From Venturia oleaginea (taxonomy: Eukaryota; Ascomycota; Dothideomycetes; Venturiales; Venturiaceae), in contig JABMLP010000002.1 in NCBI GenBank assembly GCA_013176395.1, forward strand, positions 1,302,001 to 1,366,000: a stretch of DNA of 64,000 nt. Reading direction: 5' to 3'. This document shows positions 9,690-21,119 of this stretch, piece after piece. The notes below the pieces were generated by a model. The model saw only the letters and a program-made list of their open reading frames with translations, searched no databases and was not told where the DNA came from. Made by a program: the position numbers and the translations under genes. Each line of letters starts with the position of its first letter. Positions within the stretch are counted from its first letter, which is position 1.

Positions 9690-11280
9690 ATGGCGCCTCA
9701 TGTGCGCACTCTCCACCTGCTGGTTTCCAAGAACTGGCAGTTGATTAGGTACAACTCCCCTGCAGTCGAAAGTAGTAAACAAAGATTGCTATCGAAGCAT
9801 TTTTGGCAATTCCATGAGCCAGCATTTCCAGAATCATAGCAATATCCATCTCAAGTTAGTTGCCGGTGTTCTGAAATGCTATTCGAAGTATCCATCGCAT
9901 CAAAACCCTCGCTAATCCCCTGATATAGGCTTGCCGCGCAGAATGCCTCTAGATTCGTACAATCTCAAGTCCCGGTCTCTCTCACTCGACCGGCCGCTGA
10001 ACTAAATCCCATCTACGCCCACATCGGCCCAAAACATCCAGTCCACCCCGCTGCATTCCTCAAGCAGAGCAAGCGCTGGTCTTCCACCGCCCATGGCATC
10101 GTTTCGGGAGCTCGACAATTCACCACTGGCCCCAGCAAAGGCAAGGCTGCGTTTAGACCTCGCGCCTCCTTTCCTGCCTCCAAGGTAGCCTCTACCATCG
10201 GCCTCTCGACAGGACGGGCTCCTTTCGCTTCGACGCTGCGACCACATTTGACAGGAGGAACGCTTGGCCGCACAGCTGGAGGCTATACTATGGGCAGTGG
10301 ACGTATCGGCGGAGCCAGATTTTTCTCACATGGACCAGCAGCTCCCGCTCAGATCATTCAGAATGTCAACCAAGCTATCCGTGCATTCGCTGTTGGACGA
10401 AGGAAGGCGCAATATGATGGTACACATCCAAAGACTGGCGAGAAACGATACAAGACAGTCACTGTCTTGCAGCACGAAGCAGCCAAAAAGATGTCGGCCG
10501 TACCCAAGGCCACTCCAGGATCCTTCATCGGTTTCAGCGTCAACCCATCCATCACCGCACTTACGCCTTTGAATGCCATTCCTGGATTCCAGGCCTCTCA
10601 GCGCAAGATCGAGACCCTTAACACCGAGGGTCTCCTTGATGTCTTGTCTATTGACTTCTCGCGTGCTTTGAAGGATTTGGCAGTCATTTTGAACGACCTT
10701 AAAAGACTGTCGGCGCTTGGTGATTTACCCATCACTTATAAAGATTCTTCTATAAGAATACATTTCCCGGGATGTGATGCGGATACTGTAGAGCGACTTG
10801 CAGATGAACTAGGAATTCAGCGAGGTATCGTCCGACAGGACGAAGACTTTGATGCCTACAATGGAACAGACATCGCTCTTCTGTTTCCATTTGCCGCAAG
10901 TCAGACTCCTTCGGAATGCTCCTTTTATGAAAAATCCGTTACGAACCGGAAAGTCAAGCCTCAAGACTTGTGGTGGGGCGAACATGCGCTCTTCGGCGAT
11001 GCTCCAGCTTCACCGATACCCCAAATGACACCCGAGGAATTTCTCCACTCTTTCAGATTCCGGAATGGAGTTGGAAGGACTCGGAGAAGGATTTGGAGAG
11101 GAAGAAAACCCTTGGCTCTCATCGCCAAGTGGTTACGAGAGTCTCCATAGCAGCGAGCTCGACGATTCCGGGCGCTGCTACGAGAAGGAGAGCCACACCT
11201 CGCCGCTAGAATATTCAGGCATAGAGGGCATCTACCGCTTCATCAGCGAGATCGATACGGCTGATGGGAGGGCGCAGTAG
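9690..11280 (+). CDS. Fungus-specific protein of unknown function (family often labelled casein kinase II beta 2 subunit)
   Basis: Exon 1 is 9690-9748 (MAPHVRTLHLLVSKNWQLI). A 180-nt intron (9749-9928) follows and exon 2 starts at 9929 with LAAQNASRFVQSQ. The N-terminus is basic with little acid and could be a mitochondrial presequence. The middle has an Ala/Gly-rich region, then IIQNVNQAIRAFAVGRRKAQ and a folded-looking part (DVLSIDFSRALKDLAVILNDL). I recall similar fungal proteins labelled casein kinase II beta 2 subunit, but see no CK2-beta zinc ribbon and do not endorse the name. The frame running to 11150 ends in an Arg-rich tail that is not protein-like. A different frame gives FSTLSDSG, EEENPWLSSPSGYESL and GIEGIYRFISEID before a stop at 11278-11280. 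The switch falls near 11030 and needs one base removed, for example from CCC in ACACCCGAGG. Intron 1 carries a hairpin listed separately. Confidence 0.65.
9784..9855. repeat. Diverged intronic hairpin, same family as 40690-40754
   Basis: Inside intron 9749-9928. The left part ends TTTTTGGCAAT and the right part contains CCAGAATCATAGC and CCATCTCAAG, the weak reverse complement. By eye 19 of 26 bases match the 40690 core. This is the most diverged member I accept. Confidence 0.4.
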
Positions 11281-11688
11281 GAACACTGCCGTTTGCTTTG
11301 CTGTGAATTTGAATTGGTCTACCATTATGTTGGGATTTGGGTCGGCGTTGGATTTAGCCACTACACTCATTAATCGTGAGGATTTCTACTATGTAGGCTG
11401 AATGAATTGAATGAATGAAAAGAATTGACTCATTCCCGTTCTATGTATACATTGTGCTTTCGTTTTCGTCGCTGTTGATTTGATGCGGCGGTTTAGTTTT
11501 TGTCGGAAATCAAAGCTGCACCCCTGCCTCCCACTGTGACCTCCCTCATTCATGGGGCGACAGCGACGCAAAATAAAGGTATCTCATCAATCAATACCTA
11601 TCGGGTCTCCTATGGTCGTGAAACTATTCGGACAATCTGACGCTCCCAATTCACCTAGTTCTGTCCTCTCTGCCACGAACCAGACACA
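11281..11688. other. Intergenic, presumed NAA15 promoter
   Basis: About 400 bp between two genes on the same strand; no further gene or repeat seen. Confidence 0.5.
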
Positions 11689-14493
11689 ATGCCACAACCA
11701 CTTGGGAGCAAGGATGCCGCCTCATTCAAGTCGCTTGTCAAGTTGTATGAGGCCAAACAGCATAAGAAGGCCATCAAGGTGGCCGATGGAATTCTCAAGA
11801 AGAATCCTACTCATGGAGAGACTCTGGCCATGAAGGTGAGCTAATGTTGCATGTTTGCATGTTCTCTCCTTTCACGCAGCTAACATGAGCAAGGCCCTCA
11901 CTCTCAATACTCAGGGCCATACCACCGAAGGTAAGATTCGATACGAGCAAGGAAATGTTGGATGATTACAAGCATGGGACACTGACTGATGACAGCCTTC
12001 GAACTGGCCAAAATCGCCCTCAACGCCGACATGAAATCGCACATGTGCTGGCACGTCTACGGCCTCCTCTACCGCTCCACCAAGCAGCTCGATGAAGCCA
12101 TCAAGGCGTATAAATTTGCCCTCAAGCTCGAACCGGAATCTGCACAAATACAACGCGACCTCGCTTTTCTCCAAGTACAGATGAGAGACTATGAGGGATA
12201 CATTGTGAGTCGGAAAGCTATGCTCCAGGTTAAACCCCAGATCCGGCAAAACTGGACAGCTTTGGCGGTAGCGTACCATTTGGCAGGAAATCTAGAAGCT
12301 GCGGAGCATCATCTGAAGACGTACGAAGACACATTGAAGACACCCCCTCCACGGACGGATGTTGAGCATTCTGACACGGCTCTCTACCGGAACGACCTGT
12401 TGGCTGAGATGGGCCAGACGGAAAAAGCATTGGAGCATTTGGAGTCCATCTACAGGAGCAACTTGGATCGCACTGCTGTGTTGGAGGCGCGGGCGAAGTA
12501 TCAGCTGAAATTGGGAATGAAAGAGGAGGCAGAAAAGTCATACCGAGCGTTGATTGTCAGGAATAACGAGTTCCGGCCGTACTATGAAGCTCTGGAAAAG
12601 GCCCTTGGATTAGACAGATCAAACCCGGAAGATACCGAAAAGCTAATCAAGGTGTACGAGGAGTTCGCGGAGACCAACCACAGACTCGACGCGGCGCGGC
12701 GGATTCCGCTGGACTTCCTCACAGGTAGGATTCGCTGAGCAGTCGGTACTGCACGAAGCTAATAGTGTGTAGGCAAACATTTCGAGACGCATGCTAATCG
12801 CTACTTGAAGTACATGCTTTCCAAAGGTGTCCCTTCCACATTCGCCAACATCAAGGCCCTCTACTCCGATCCCTTCAAGCTCAAGACTATCGAGGAACTT
12901 ATCGAGAGCTACACCGCCGAATCTGAAGAGAAGAAAGAGGAGGATGAAGCAAAGTTATCCAACGGCAATAAGAAGAGTAACTTTGAGGAGGCCCTCCTAT
13001 ACTTCCTGGCACAGCACTACGACTATTTCCGAAGCCGTAATTTGGAGAAGGCCATGGCGAAGGTCGAGGCTGTTCTCCAGCTCAACCCCAAGTCAGTAGA
13101 GGCATATATGACCAAGGCCCGGATATGGAAGCATTATGGTAACACGGAGAAGGCAATGGAGGCCATGGCAAGCGGACGAGACCTTGAACCTTCAGACCGC
13201 TATATCAACACAAAATACGCCAAATACCAACTAAGACATGACGACAATGAAGCTGCGCTGAAGACCATGAGCAAGTTCACCCGCAACGAGACAGTTGGTG
13301 GTGCATTGGGTGATCTTCATGACATGCAGTGCATGTGGTACATCACAGAGGACGGCGAATCAAATCTACGACAGGAGAAGCTTAGTGTGGCATTGAAGCG
13401 ATTCAACGCGATATACAACATCTTCGAGGTCTGGGAAGAGGATCAATTCGATTTCCACCAGTTTTCTTTCCGCAAAGGTCAGATCCGAGCCTACATTGAG
13501 ATGATGCGTTGGGAAGACCGATTAAGGGAGCATCCATTCTTTGCTAGAGCTGCCATGTCTGCCATCAGCATCTACATTCGACTGCACGATACGCCGGATT
13601 TGTCTCATGGTACGCTGGCCAATGGCTCATGTGATCTTGCCAGCATGAATGCTGTCGACAAGAAGAAAGCGATCAAAAAGGCGAAGAAAGAGCAAGAGCG
13701 GATAGCTGAAGAGGAGGCCAAGAAGAGAAACGCTGAGAAGAAGGCAACGCTGGGGAAGAAGGGTACCGGTGCTGATGGTGAGCCAAAAAAGGAGGACCCA
13801 GACCCGCAGGGTATTACTTTATTGGAGACAAAGACGCCGCTTGAGGATGCGGCCAAGTTCTTGCAGCCGCTTTTGGAGTTTGCGCCTAAAGTCATTGAAC
13901 ATCAGAATTGGGGATTCGAAGTGCAATTGAGGAGGAGTAAGCATGCCCTAATAAATACCCCTGGATTGGTTGTGCTAACGGTTTACAGAAAAGTATTTGC
14001 TTGCCCTCAAATGCCTCATCGCTGCCCATTCCCTTGATTCTGAGCAGTCGGGGCTTCATGAACAGTTGATCCGCTTCCGGCAAACCTGTAAGCAAATTCC
14101 TTACCCTGTCTCGAATGATGTTCTAACATTTCTGCAGTGGACGCAGCACCAAAATCCGATTCTGCAAAACTCAACGAAATCTTCGAAGAGTGCACCAAGA
14201 TCGTCCCTCCTACATCATCACTATCGTCCTTCAACGAGGACTACCTGAAGAAACATGTCAAATGTGCTCGACGCACTCAATCTGGACTCCAAGGTCGGCA
14301 ATTGCTCAATCCTTCGTCGCAAAGTAAGAATGAGAAGGCTTTGATTGAGAGTCTGGGTGTTGCGAATCTGGAAGAGGCGACTGATGGCCTGAAGGTCCTG
14401 AATATGTGGAAGAGCGATGCCGGCGTGAAAGAGGCGTATCTAGAGAAGGCGACGAAGAAGTGGTCGGAGGCTAGTGTATTTAAAAAGACTTAG
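11689..14493 (+). CDS. NAA15: N-terminal acetyltransferase A auxiliary subunit (NAA15/Nat1)
   Basis: Ribosome-associated scaffold of the NatA complex, which holds the catalytic Naa10 and acetylates protein N-termini co-translationally in the cytosol. Six exons join in phase: 11689-11835, 11894-11930, 11996-12724, 12773-13936, 13989-14087, 14138-14493, giving 843 aa, the expected size for the family. TPR-type helical repeats run through most of the protein (for example KLYEAKQHKKAIKVADGILKK near the start and LQLNPKSVEAYMTKARIWKHYG). A Lys/Glu-rich coiled stretch near residues 595-650 (KKKAIKKAKKEQERIAEEE) is also typical of NAA15. All five introns are 48-65 nt with consensus ends. No defect seen. 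Confidence 0.95.
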
Positions 14494-15512
14494 AGCGCAA
14501 CATGTTGGTCTGATCTAGTTGCTGTCCTAGTGTTTAGAGAGTACGCACCTATTACGTCTGGTTATGTACAACAGCGCATTGCGGACGGCGGGGAAAAGTA
14601 TTACGCTAAAAGGATCGATCGGTGTGAGGTTGGGTGTCTGTGGAATCGAGAAGATAGTCTAGCATGTAGCCAAAGAGGTTGAAGGTTTCTTCCTTTTACC
14701 CTTGCTGGACAACATATCCGAGCACTTTTGCTGGCATATTCAGCCATCCCGTACTTCAGAAGTCTTCCCTGGCCTTGCTGATTTCTTCCAGGCTCTACTC
14801 TCGGCCTTCTTTTCTCGACTCGCAGGTAGCCCATTGCGTACATGACTAGACACTTGCTCGAACATGACCACAATTGTTGGAAACACGTCACCACGAGAAG
14901 TTCGTCCGTCGCTACAGGAATACGGTCTACGATGGCGGCAACGTCAATCGCTATCCTTTGCTCATTCTATCCAAGGGCGTAGTCCCCTGCACCTCGTCTT
15001 GAGTCTTGCTGGGTTGGGAATAATCACGGTAGCACCTCCATATTGACTGCATACACGATTCCAGATCCAAGGATGCCCAGCAGTCCCTGGTGATCAAATC
15101 GATCCACCAGAGTGGATCTTTTCCTGGGACGATGGCGGTCGAGATTGAGGGTCCAATTTGTCAGGCTTGATGATTCATTTGGATTGGTTGTCGCGCCCTT
15201 GGCCACGTGTCTCAGCCTCGGTCTGAGTCGGTCATGCGTAAAACGGTATTTGTTCCTCCATTTTGGCTGCATCATCCATGAAACATGGTTGCGAAAGCAA
15301 TGTATATATCCAGCCGGAGCTTTTCCGTCCGGACCGTAAACTTGGATACATGACCACACGAAGCAGATGTATATTGCGTAGCAGGGTTACTATGTCTGGG
15401 CTTTTCCCGGTACTGTGTAAAATATTCCCCGATGCGCAGGGAATCTATCCTCCGCTTGAAGGTGTGTGTTTTTAAGGAGGCACTGCCACTATTTACCGTA
15501 CACTCTACTGCT
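14494..15512. other. Intergenic 1 kb, no gene seen
   Basis: Lies between NAA15 and the FAD oxidase, both on plus. Small frames on both strands have no recognisable content. Probably a terminator plus the promoter of the secreted oxidase. Confidence 0.5.
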
Positions 15513-17419
15513 ATGCTTGGAATAATGCCCCGTTTCTATCTTTACCTGTCCGTTGTGTTCACTCTTTCGTCCTCTTTCATAGCTACAGCCACACCGCTGA
15601 GACAGGGACAATGTAAGCCCATACCGGGCGATGCTCGATGGCCTGCGGATGCCGAATGGTCGACGCTGAACTCTACGATCAAGGGGCGCTTGCTGCGACC
15701 TGCTCCTCCAGCTGCGGCATGTCACCCTGGAAGGCCTGAATTCGATAAAACTGCGTGCGAGGCTGTTAAGAAGGGTTTCGCCGACTCGGATTGGCATGCG
15801 CAGAATCCTGTGTCTAATATGTGGCAGAATTGGAATAATTATTCTTGCACGCCAACAGTAGATGCTGGATGTAGTGGGACAGGATATCCTGTTTTTGTGG
15901 TAGCGGCGAAAGAGCCTGGAGATGTTTCGCAGGCGGTGAAGTTTGCAAGAAGGACTGGGGTTCGTCTGAATATAAAATCGACGGGGCATGATTTTCTGTC
16001 AGTTGGAGCAGTTTCTTTGTCAGGATGGCGGTGCTGATATTCCATGCAGAGGCCGATCTGTCCAGCCCAACTCGTTGTCTATTTGGACCAGAGGATTGAA
16101 GCACATCAAATGGTTCGACACGTCATTCACGCCGACTGGATGCAGGGCCGTCGTCGATGGACCGGCACTCTCAGTCGGAGCGGGGAGCCAGTGGGGAGAG
16201 ATCTACGCAGCAGTCAAAGCCAAAGACCCGTCACTGGGTGTTGTTGGTGGAGCCTACAACAGTGTGAGCGTGGGAGGCTATCTTTCTAACGGAGGACATG
16301 GAGCATTGAGTGCTAAATATGGCCTGGGTGCCGATATGGTCTTGCAAATCGAGCTTGTTACTGCCGAAGGAGATATCATCACAGCAAACGAATGCCAGAA
16401 CGAGGAGTACTTCTGGGCCATGCGTGGAGTGAGTAGCTCGTTTAATCATCAAGGACGTCCACAACACTGACGTGCTTCAACAGGGCGGAGGTTCAACCTA
16501 TGGTGTCGCGTTATCCTTCGTCATCCAAGCAGTGAAGCTCTCGGGCACGGGATCCTACAAAGGCATGGTAAAGGGATGGGATGAGATCTCCTTCCTTCAT
16601 TCGAGGTGGCCTGCGATCGCAGCTGCCGGGGGCGCTGGGTATATCTCAGGCTATCCAGGAGCCGGTGGCAACGTTTCTTTCTCGGTGAGCTTGCCAAACG
16701 CCACATCGGCTCAACTGAAAACCATCGTCGAGCCAATTATGGAAAAGATTCGCCAGCAGAGAGAGAAGCGCCGCGCCTTGGATGGGCGACAGACAGGCCA
16801 CAAAGGCCCCGTGGTAGTCGGGCGGTATCAAGACCATGCGACGTGGGAGGCTATCCAACGGCATACGGACGAATTTATGGGCAGCCAAAGCGGTACAGTT
16901 CAGGCTGGTGGCTTTCCAGGAATGGGTCAAAACAAAATCCTTGCTTCGTGGCTCTGGTCCGCGGAGGATGTTGCAAAGGTCAATCTGAAGCAAGCGCTTG
17001 TCGGAGCATTCGAAAAAGATACATACCTCCTCAACGACGCCACAATGGGAGCAGGCACGCACAATCCGCCCTTCATGCGCGGTGGAGGTAACGCAGTGAA
17101 TCCAGCTTTTCGAACGGCTGTAATGAGACCTGCCGCAGAACTTCAGTGGAAGGGGACAGATCGGAAAGAACTTGCCCGGCGCTCAGAGACGGCCTTGAAG
17201 TTTGGACTGGCGCTCAAATCATTGAACCCCGCGGGTGGAACGTATGCAAATGAGGCAGATCCTTTTTTCCCTGATTGGCAGCATGCGTTTTGGGGGAGTA
17301 ATTACGAAAGGCTTTTCAGTATTAAGAGGAAGGTCGATCCGTTTGGGGTTTTTTATTGTCGGTCTTGTGTTGGGAGTGAGTTGTTCGAGGATAGAAATGG
17401 TATTCTGTGTTTGTTATGA
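15513..17419 (+). CDS. Secreted FAD-linked oxidoreductase (berberine-bridge-enzyme-like)
   Basis: Flavin-dependent oxidase of the VAO/BBE fold. Exons 15513-15997, 16050-16428 and 16484-17419 join in phase to give 599 aa. A signal peptide is visible at residues 1-28 (hydrophobic core LYLSVVFTLSSSFIA). The FAD-binding PCMH-type domain shows STGHDFLGRS, restored exactly at the first splice and holding the histidine that usually carries covalent FAD. It continues with GSQWGEIYAAVKA, the loop GGYLSNGGHGALSAKYGLG and a Gly-rich GGGSTYGV at the second splice. The C-terminus shows YERLFSIKRKVDPFGVFYC, the BBE signature. Substrate cannot be told from sequence; relatives act on alcohols, sugars or secondary metabolites. 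It lies next to an ALDH gene on the opposite strand, convergent, so joint control is not implied. Confidence 0.9.
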
Positions 17420-17773
17420 GATACCCTACTAGATGAATATTAGAAGATAATCTATTGGATGAATACTAGGGGGACGCCTCCTTTATAATAGGTAGACGCT
17501 CCGTCTATTACTCCGCGTACTCGTCTATTCCGAAAGCTACGCCTAGGCTTAGAGCTATATTACTACTGATACTATTTATCTCATAATGTATGTATACTTC
17601 TAACTCAGTCTATATCGGTTTATCTCGAGGTTCGACAGAAGAAAATATATTTGGCTGACTCTCCCAGGAGTTTTGTTCAATATGTCTTGAAGTCATTGAG
17701 GAACGGTCTCATTTTGTCAAATTATATACAATCGAATTATATCTCTTTGCTTCTTCGGCTTGTAATTAAATAA
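17420..17773. other. AT-rich convergent 3' region
   Basis: About 350 bp between the 3' ends of the FAD oxidase and ALDH genes. AT-rich with short direct and inverted words (GACGCTCCGTCTA); no gene seen. Confidence 0.5.
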
Positions 17774-19501
17774 TCAACCGAAGAGAGCATCACCCAACCT
17801 GATGGACACAGTCTTGACTTGAACGTAGTTGTCGAGAGCCGCCTCACCAAGTTCGCGCCCAATTCCCGACTCTTTGAAACCACCAAACTGTTTCGCGTCA
17901 GTAAAGATATAGAGGTAGAGCATCGATAGAAACTTACTGGCAACTGGTGATGCAGTGTGTTGTAAGTGTTAACCCACACAGTGCCAGCCTTCAAAGCGTT
18001 CGACACCTCGATGGCGGTGTTGAGACTCGATGTGTGTACGGCAGCGGCGAGACCGTATGTTGTGCTGTTGCCGACTCGGATGGCCTCCTCCTTCGTCTTG
18101 AACTTGGAAATGGAGCAGACTGGGCCGAAGATTTCCTCTTGGACGATCTTCATGTCTTCAGTGACGTTTGAGAAGATGGTTGGCTCGATGAAGTAACCCT
18201 TGTCTCCCTTTCGCTTGCCACCGGTCTCGACGGTGGCACCAGCAGCCTTGCCGGCATCAATGTAGCTCATGATGCGGTCAAATTGGAGTTGCGAGACTTG
18301 AGGACCTTGGAAGGTGTCGGCATTGAATGGATCACCAACAACGTTCTTGGTCGCTCTCTCCTTGAAACGCTGGATGAACTTGTCGTAAATGCCCTCTTGG
18401 ACGTAGACACGGGAACCGGCACAGCAGCACTGGCCGTGGTTGAAGAAAATACCGAAATTTACCCATGAGATTGCGTTCTCAATGTCGGCGTCGTCGAAGA
18501 TGATATTTGGTGATTTACCACCAAGTTCGAGGGTAACCTTCTTCAAGTTGGATCCAGCAGCGGCCTTCATAACCTGGCGACCGACAACGGTGGAACCAGT
18601 GAAGGCGACTTTGTCGACATCCATGTGAGCGGAAATAGCAGCGCCAGCAACCTTTCCGAACCCAGAAATGACATTGATAACGCCTGGAGGGAAACCAGCC
18701 TCGACGATAAGCTTGGCTGCAACAAGTGCTGATAGTGGTGTTTGCTCAGCAGTCTTCAACACAACCGTATTACCAGCAGCAATAGCTGGCGCGATTTTCC
18801 ATGCCCACATGAGCAATGCTGTTGCACGTATCAACAAGGAACGTTAACGGGATGAAGACAGGCTGAGATATACGTACGGAAATTCCATGGGATGATCTGA
18901 CCGCAAACACCTATCTGAATTGTTGTCAGCCTGCTGGCCCAAAATGATATTGACGCGAACAACCTACCGGCTCTTTCTTGGTGTAATTGAAAGTGTCCGG
19001 GGTGGTGTCGATGACCTTGCCCTCGATCTTATCCGCCCATCCACCATAATATCTTAGAGTACCAGCGCTAGCCGCGACATCACCCTTGGCCATGGTGATG
19101 GCCTTTCCGTTGTCCAGGGATTCAACTGCGGCCAAAAGGTCGAGGTTTTTTTCGAACAAATCGGCGAGTTTTACGAGGTACTTTCCACGCTGCTCTGGAG
19201 TGGTCTTGTGTCTCCAGTCACCCTCGAATGCCTTTCGTGCGGCGGCGACGGCAATGTCGACATCCTTCTCCGAAGCCTCCTGGACGGAGCAGATGACGGA
19301 TTCGTCTGTGGGGTTGATGACCTCGAAAGTCCTGCCGTCAACGGACTTGACGAACTCGTTGTTGATGAAGCTGGAAGAGCGAGTATGTCAGAAAACGTTC
19401 GTTCATCAACGTTGATCCTGTAATGGCATTGGGAAGACTTACAGGCCAGTCGGCTGCTCGTACTCGCCCGAGTGAGGGGTCTTGAGTGTAACTGAAGCCA
19501 T
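17774..19501 (-). CDS. NAD(P)-dependent aldehyde dehydrogenase
   Basis: Oxidises aldehydes to acids in the cytosol. Five exons on minus: 19501-19443, 19370-18968, 18914-18878, 18818-17938, 17887-17774, giving 497 aa, the normal ALDH1/AldA-type length. Seen: NAD-binding IIPWNFPLLMWAWK, the substrate/NAD block [13 protein letters not shown], the general-base glutamate in ELGGKSP, the catalytic cysteine in [12 protein letters not shown], and EEIFGPV near the C-terminus. The 37-nt third exon is needed to give [16 protein letters not shown]. Closest in character to fungal AldA-type enzymes with broad substrates. Because fumarylacetoacetase and a CYP504 P450 follow within 5 kb, oxidation of phenylacetaldehyde to phenylacetate is a reasonable but untested role. 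Confidence 0.95.
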
Positions 19502-21119
19502 GGTGGTATATGCGTAAAGTTTTGGGGTATTGTGAGAGAGATAGGGGGATGTTTGGGGAAGGTGGTATGCAATGAGGGGCGAGTGTTATATAATGGCAAC
19601 GTATGGCATTCCTCTACTGTTAGGCTTAGAGCTGTACCATGCAGCCGATCTTGACCGTGTACACGGAAAGTAACCGCACATCCCACTGGTCCTCGGCCGT
19701 CTGGAGGTGCAAACGGCGGTTCTCATTGCTGGGAATGATGGTGGGGAGCGGGGTAAAGGTCAGTACTATAGCATCATCGAAGGAGCTCCATTATGCACTC
19801 TAGACTTCGCCTACAGCTTAAATTGGAGCTTGTGCCTGCAGCTGACTCTACCGAGCTCCAAGTTGGCTGTGTTTGCCTTCGTCCCTTTCTGATACCGTCG
19901 CTGATAACCGTCGGCTTCCTTTGAAGCGAGTAGCGATGTGTCGATTGATTTAAACACCTTCACACGTAGCTGGACATGTTTCAAAACAGCTACCTTCGTC
20001 CGAGGCATGAGTAAAGGTAAGATGATTCGCTAATTCACCGATGAATGGGTTGTCTTCCGCACAACCGGTCAATCTTTGCCCTTTACCCCACAGTTCACCC
20101 ATCTTGGAATCAGCTCCATGTTCGCGGAGCGGTCCTTGCTTGGGCATTTCGGCAGATCTGGCACGGGCCAAAGAGTGTGACGCGTTGGACATCAAAGAAT
20201 GCGAGGTTAGAAAAGCCAACAAGATCGGCGAGTCGTGATAGATCTCCTAATACAGCGACTATATATATAGTGTTGAAAGTATTGATTGAAGCTTGCTACG
20301 GAGGTGGCCGGAAGGCCCCTATATATAAGCGCCCAGCGCTATTTCCCAAATGGGACACAAATAAATAAGGAGAATAGCCACTTCCTCCAACATATAGTAA
20401 GAAGATAGGAACCTATCGGCGACCCTTCTCCAGTAAGCATAAGTCCTAAGATTAAGGGCGTGTTCGAGAATGATTCTTTGAGCGTAGATTTGCCGATTTT
20501 GGCGTATCTGGCGTATCTGGAGGGATGTGCTCGAGTTAGATTCGTTTAAATAGAGAGAATATACTTAAAAATCCTATACTCTTTTACGTCTTTAATTTAT
20601 ACGCGGCTATTTCAAATCAAGCTAATGAAAGAGCTTAAATAGCCAAAGAATCCAACGGCGACCAAAATCGGAGGCGCTGGATTCTTTGGCCGCTATAATG
20701 CCTAAGATCACGGATTTTTGAGTATATCCAACCGAAAGAATCATTTTCGAACACGATTGCATTTGCTACCTTTTCTACATTTAACCGCTAAAATCCAACA
20801 AATCTACGCCCAAAAATTGAACTCGAACACGCCCCAATACTAGTATCAAGACCCAGATAACATGAATCTTCCGAGTCGTACATACTACACGTGACGGGGC
20901 TCAACCTTGGGCTATCTCTATCTCCCCCAGTCTTAGGATATACTTCATCGAGGCGAATAATGATTGAGTCTTGGATAACCACACCGAAAGTCTGTCACCA
21001 TATCTCATGGCCAACAGTATGGGGCGGAAAGCAGCCGCACAAGCAGTTGCTCGGCTCTCCTCAAACCTCGATTCAGAACCACCGCTTGATTGAGTTTCTG
21101 GGTCAATAATTCTCACAGT
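19502..21119. other. Divergent intergenic region with a MITE-like element
   Basis: Separates the divergent ALDH (minus) and FAH (plus) start sites, so it holds both promoters. A 379-bp inverted-repeat element at 20456-20834 is listed separately. Small open frames at 19.7-20.4 kb have no recognisable content. Confidence 0.5.
20456..20834. mobile_element. MITE-like element with GGGCGTGTTCGAG ends
   Basis: Starts GGGCGTGTTCGAG and ends with the exact reverse complement CTCGAACACGCCC. A second matching block, GCGTAGATTTG, lies 13 bp inside the left end and in inverted form inside the right end. The left end is repeated, inverted, at about 20734-20756 (GAATCATTTTCGAACACG), so the structure is complex. 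No coding capacity. I see no clear target duplication. A weaker relative starts at 37061. Confidence 0.7.

Noticed and set aside
16521..17062. Long frames on both strands over the FAD oxidase third exon
   Set aside because: Overlap the BBE-type coding frame, which is supported by motifs and exact splices.
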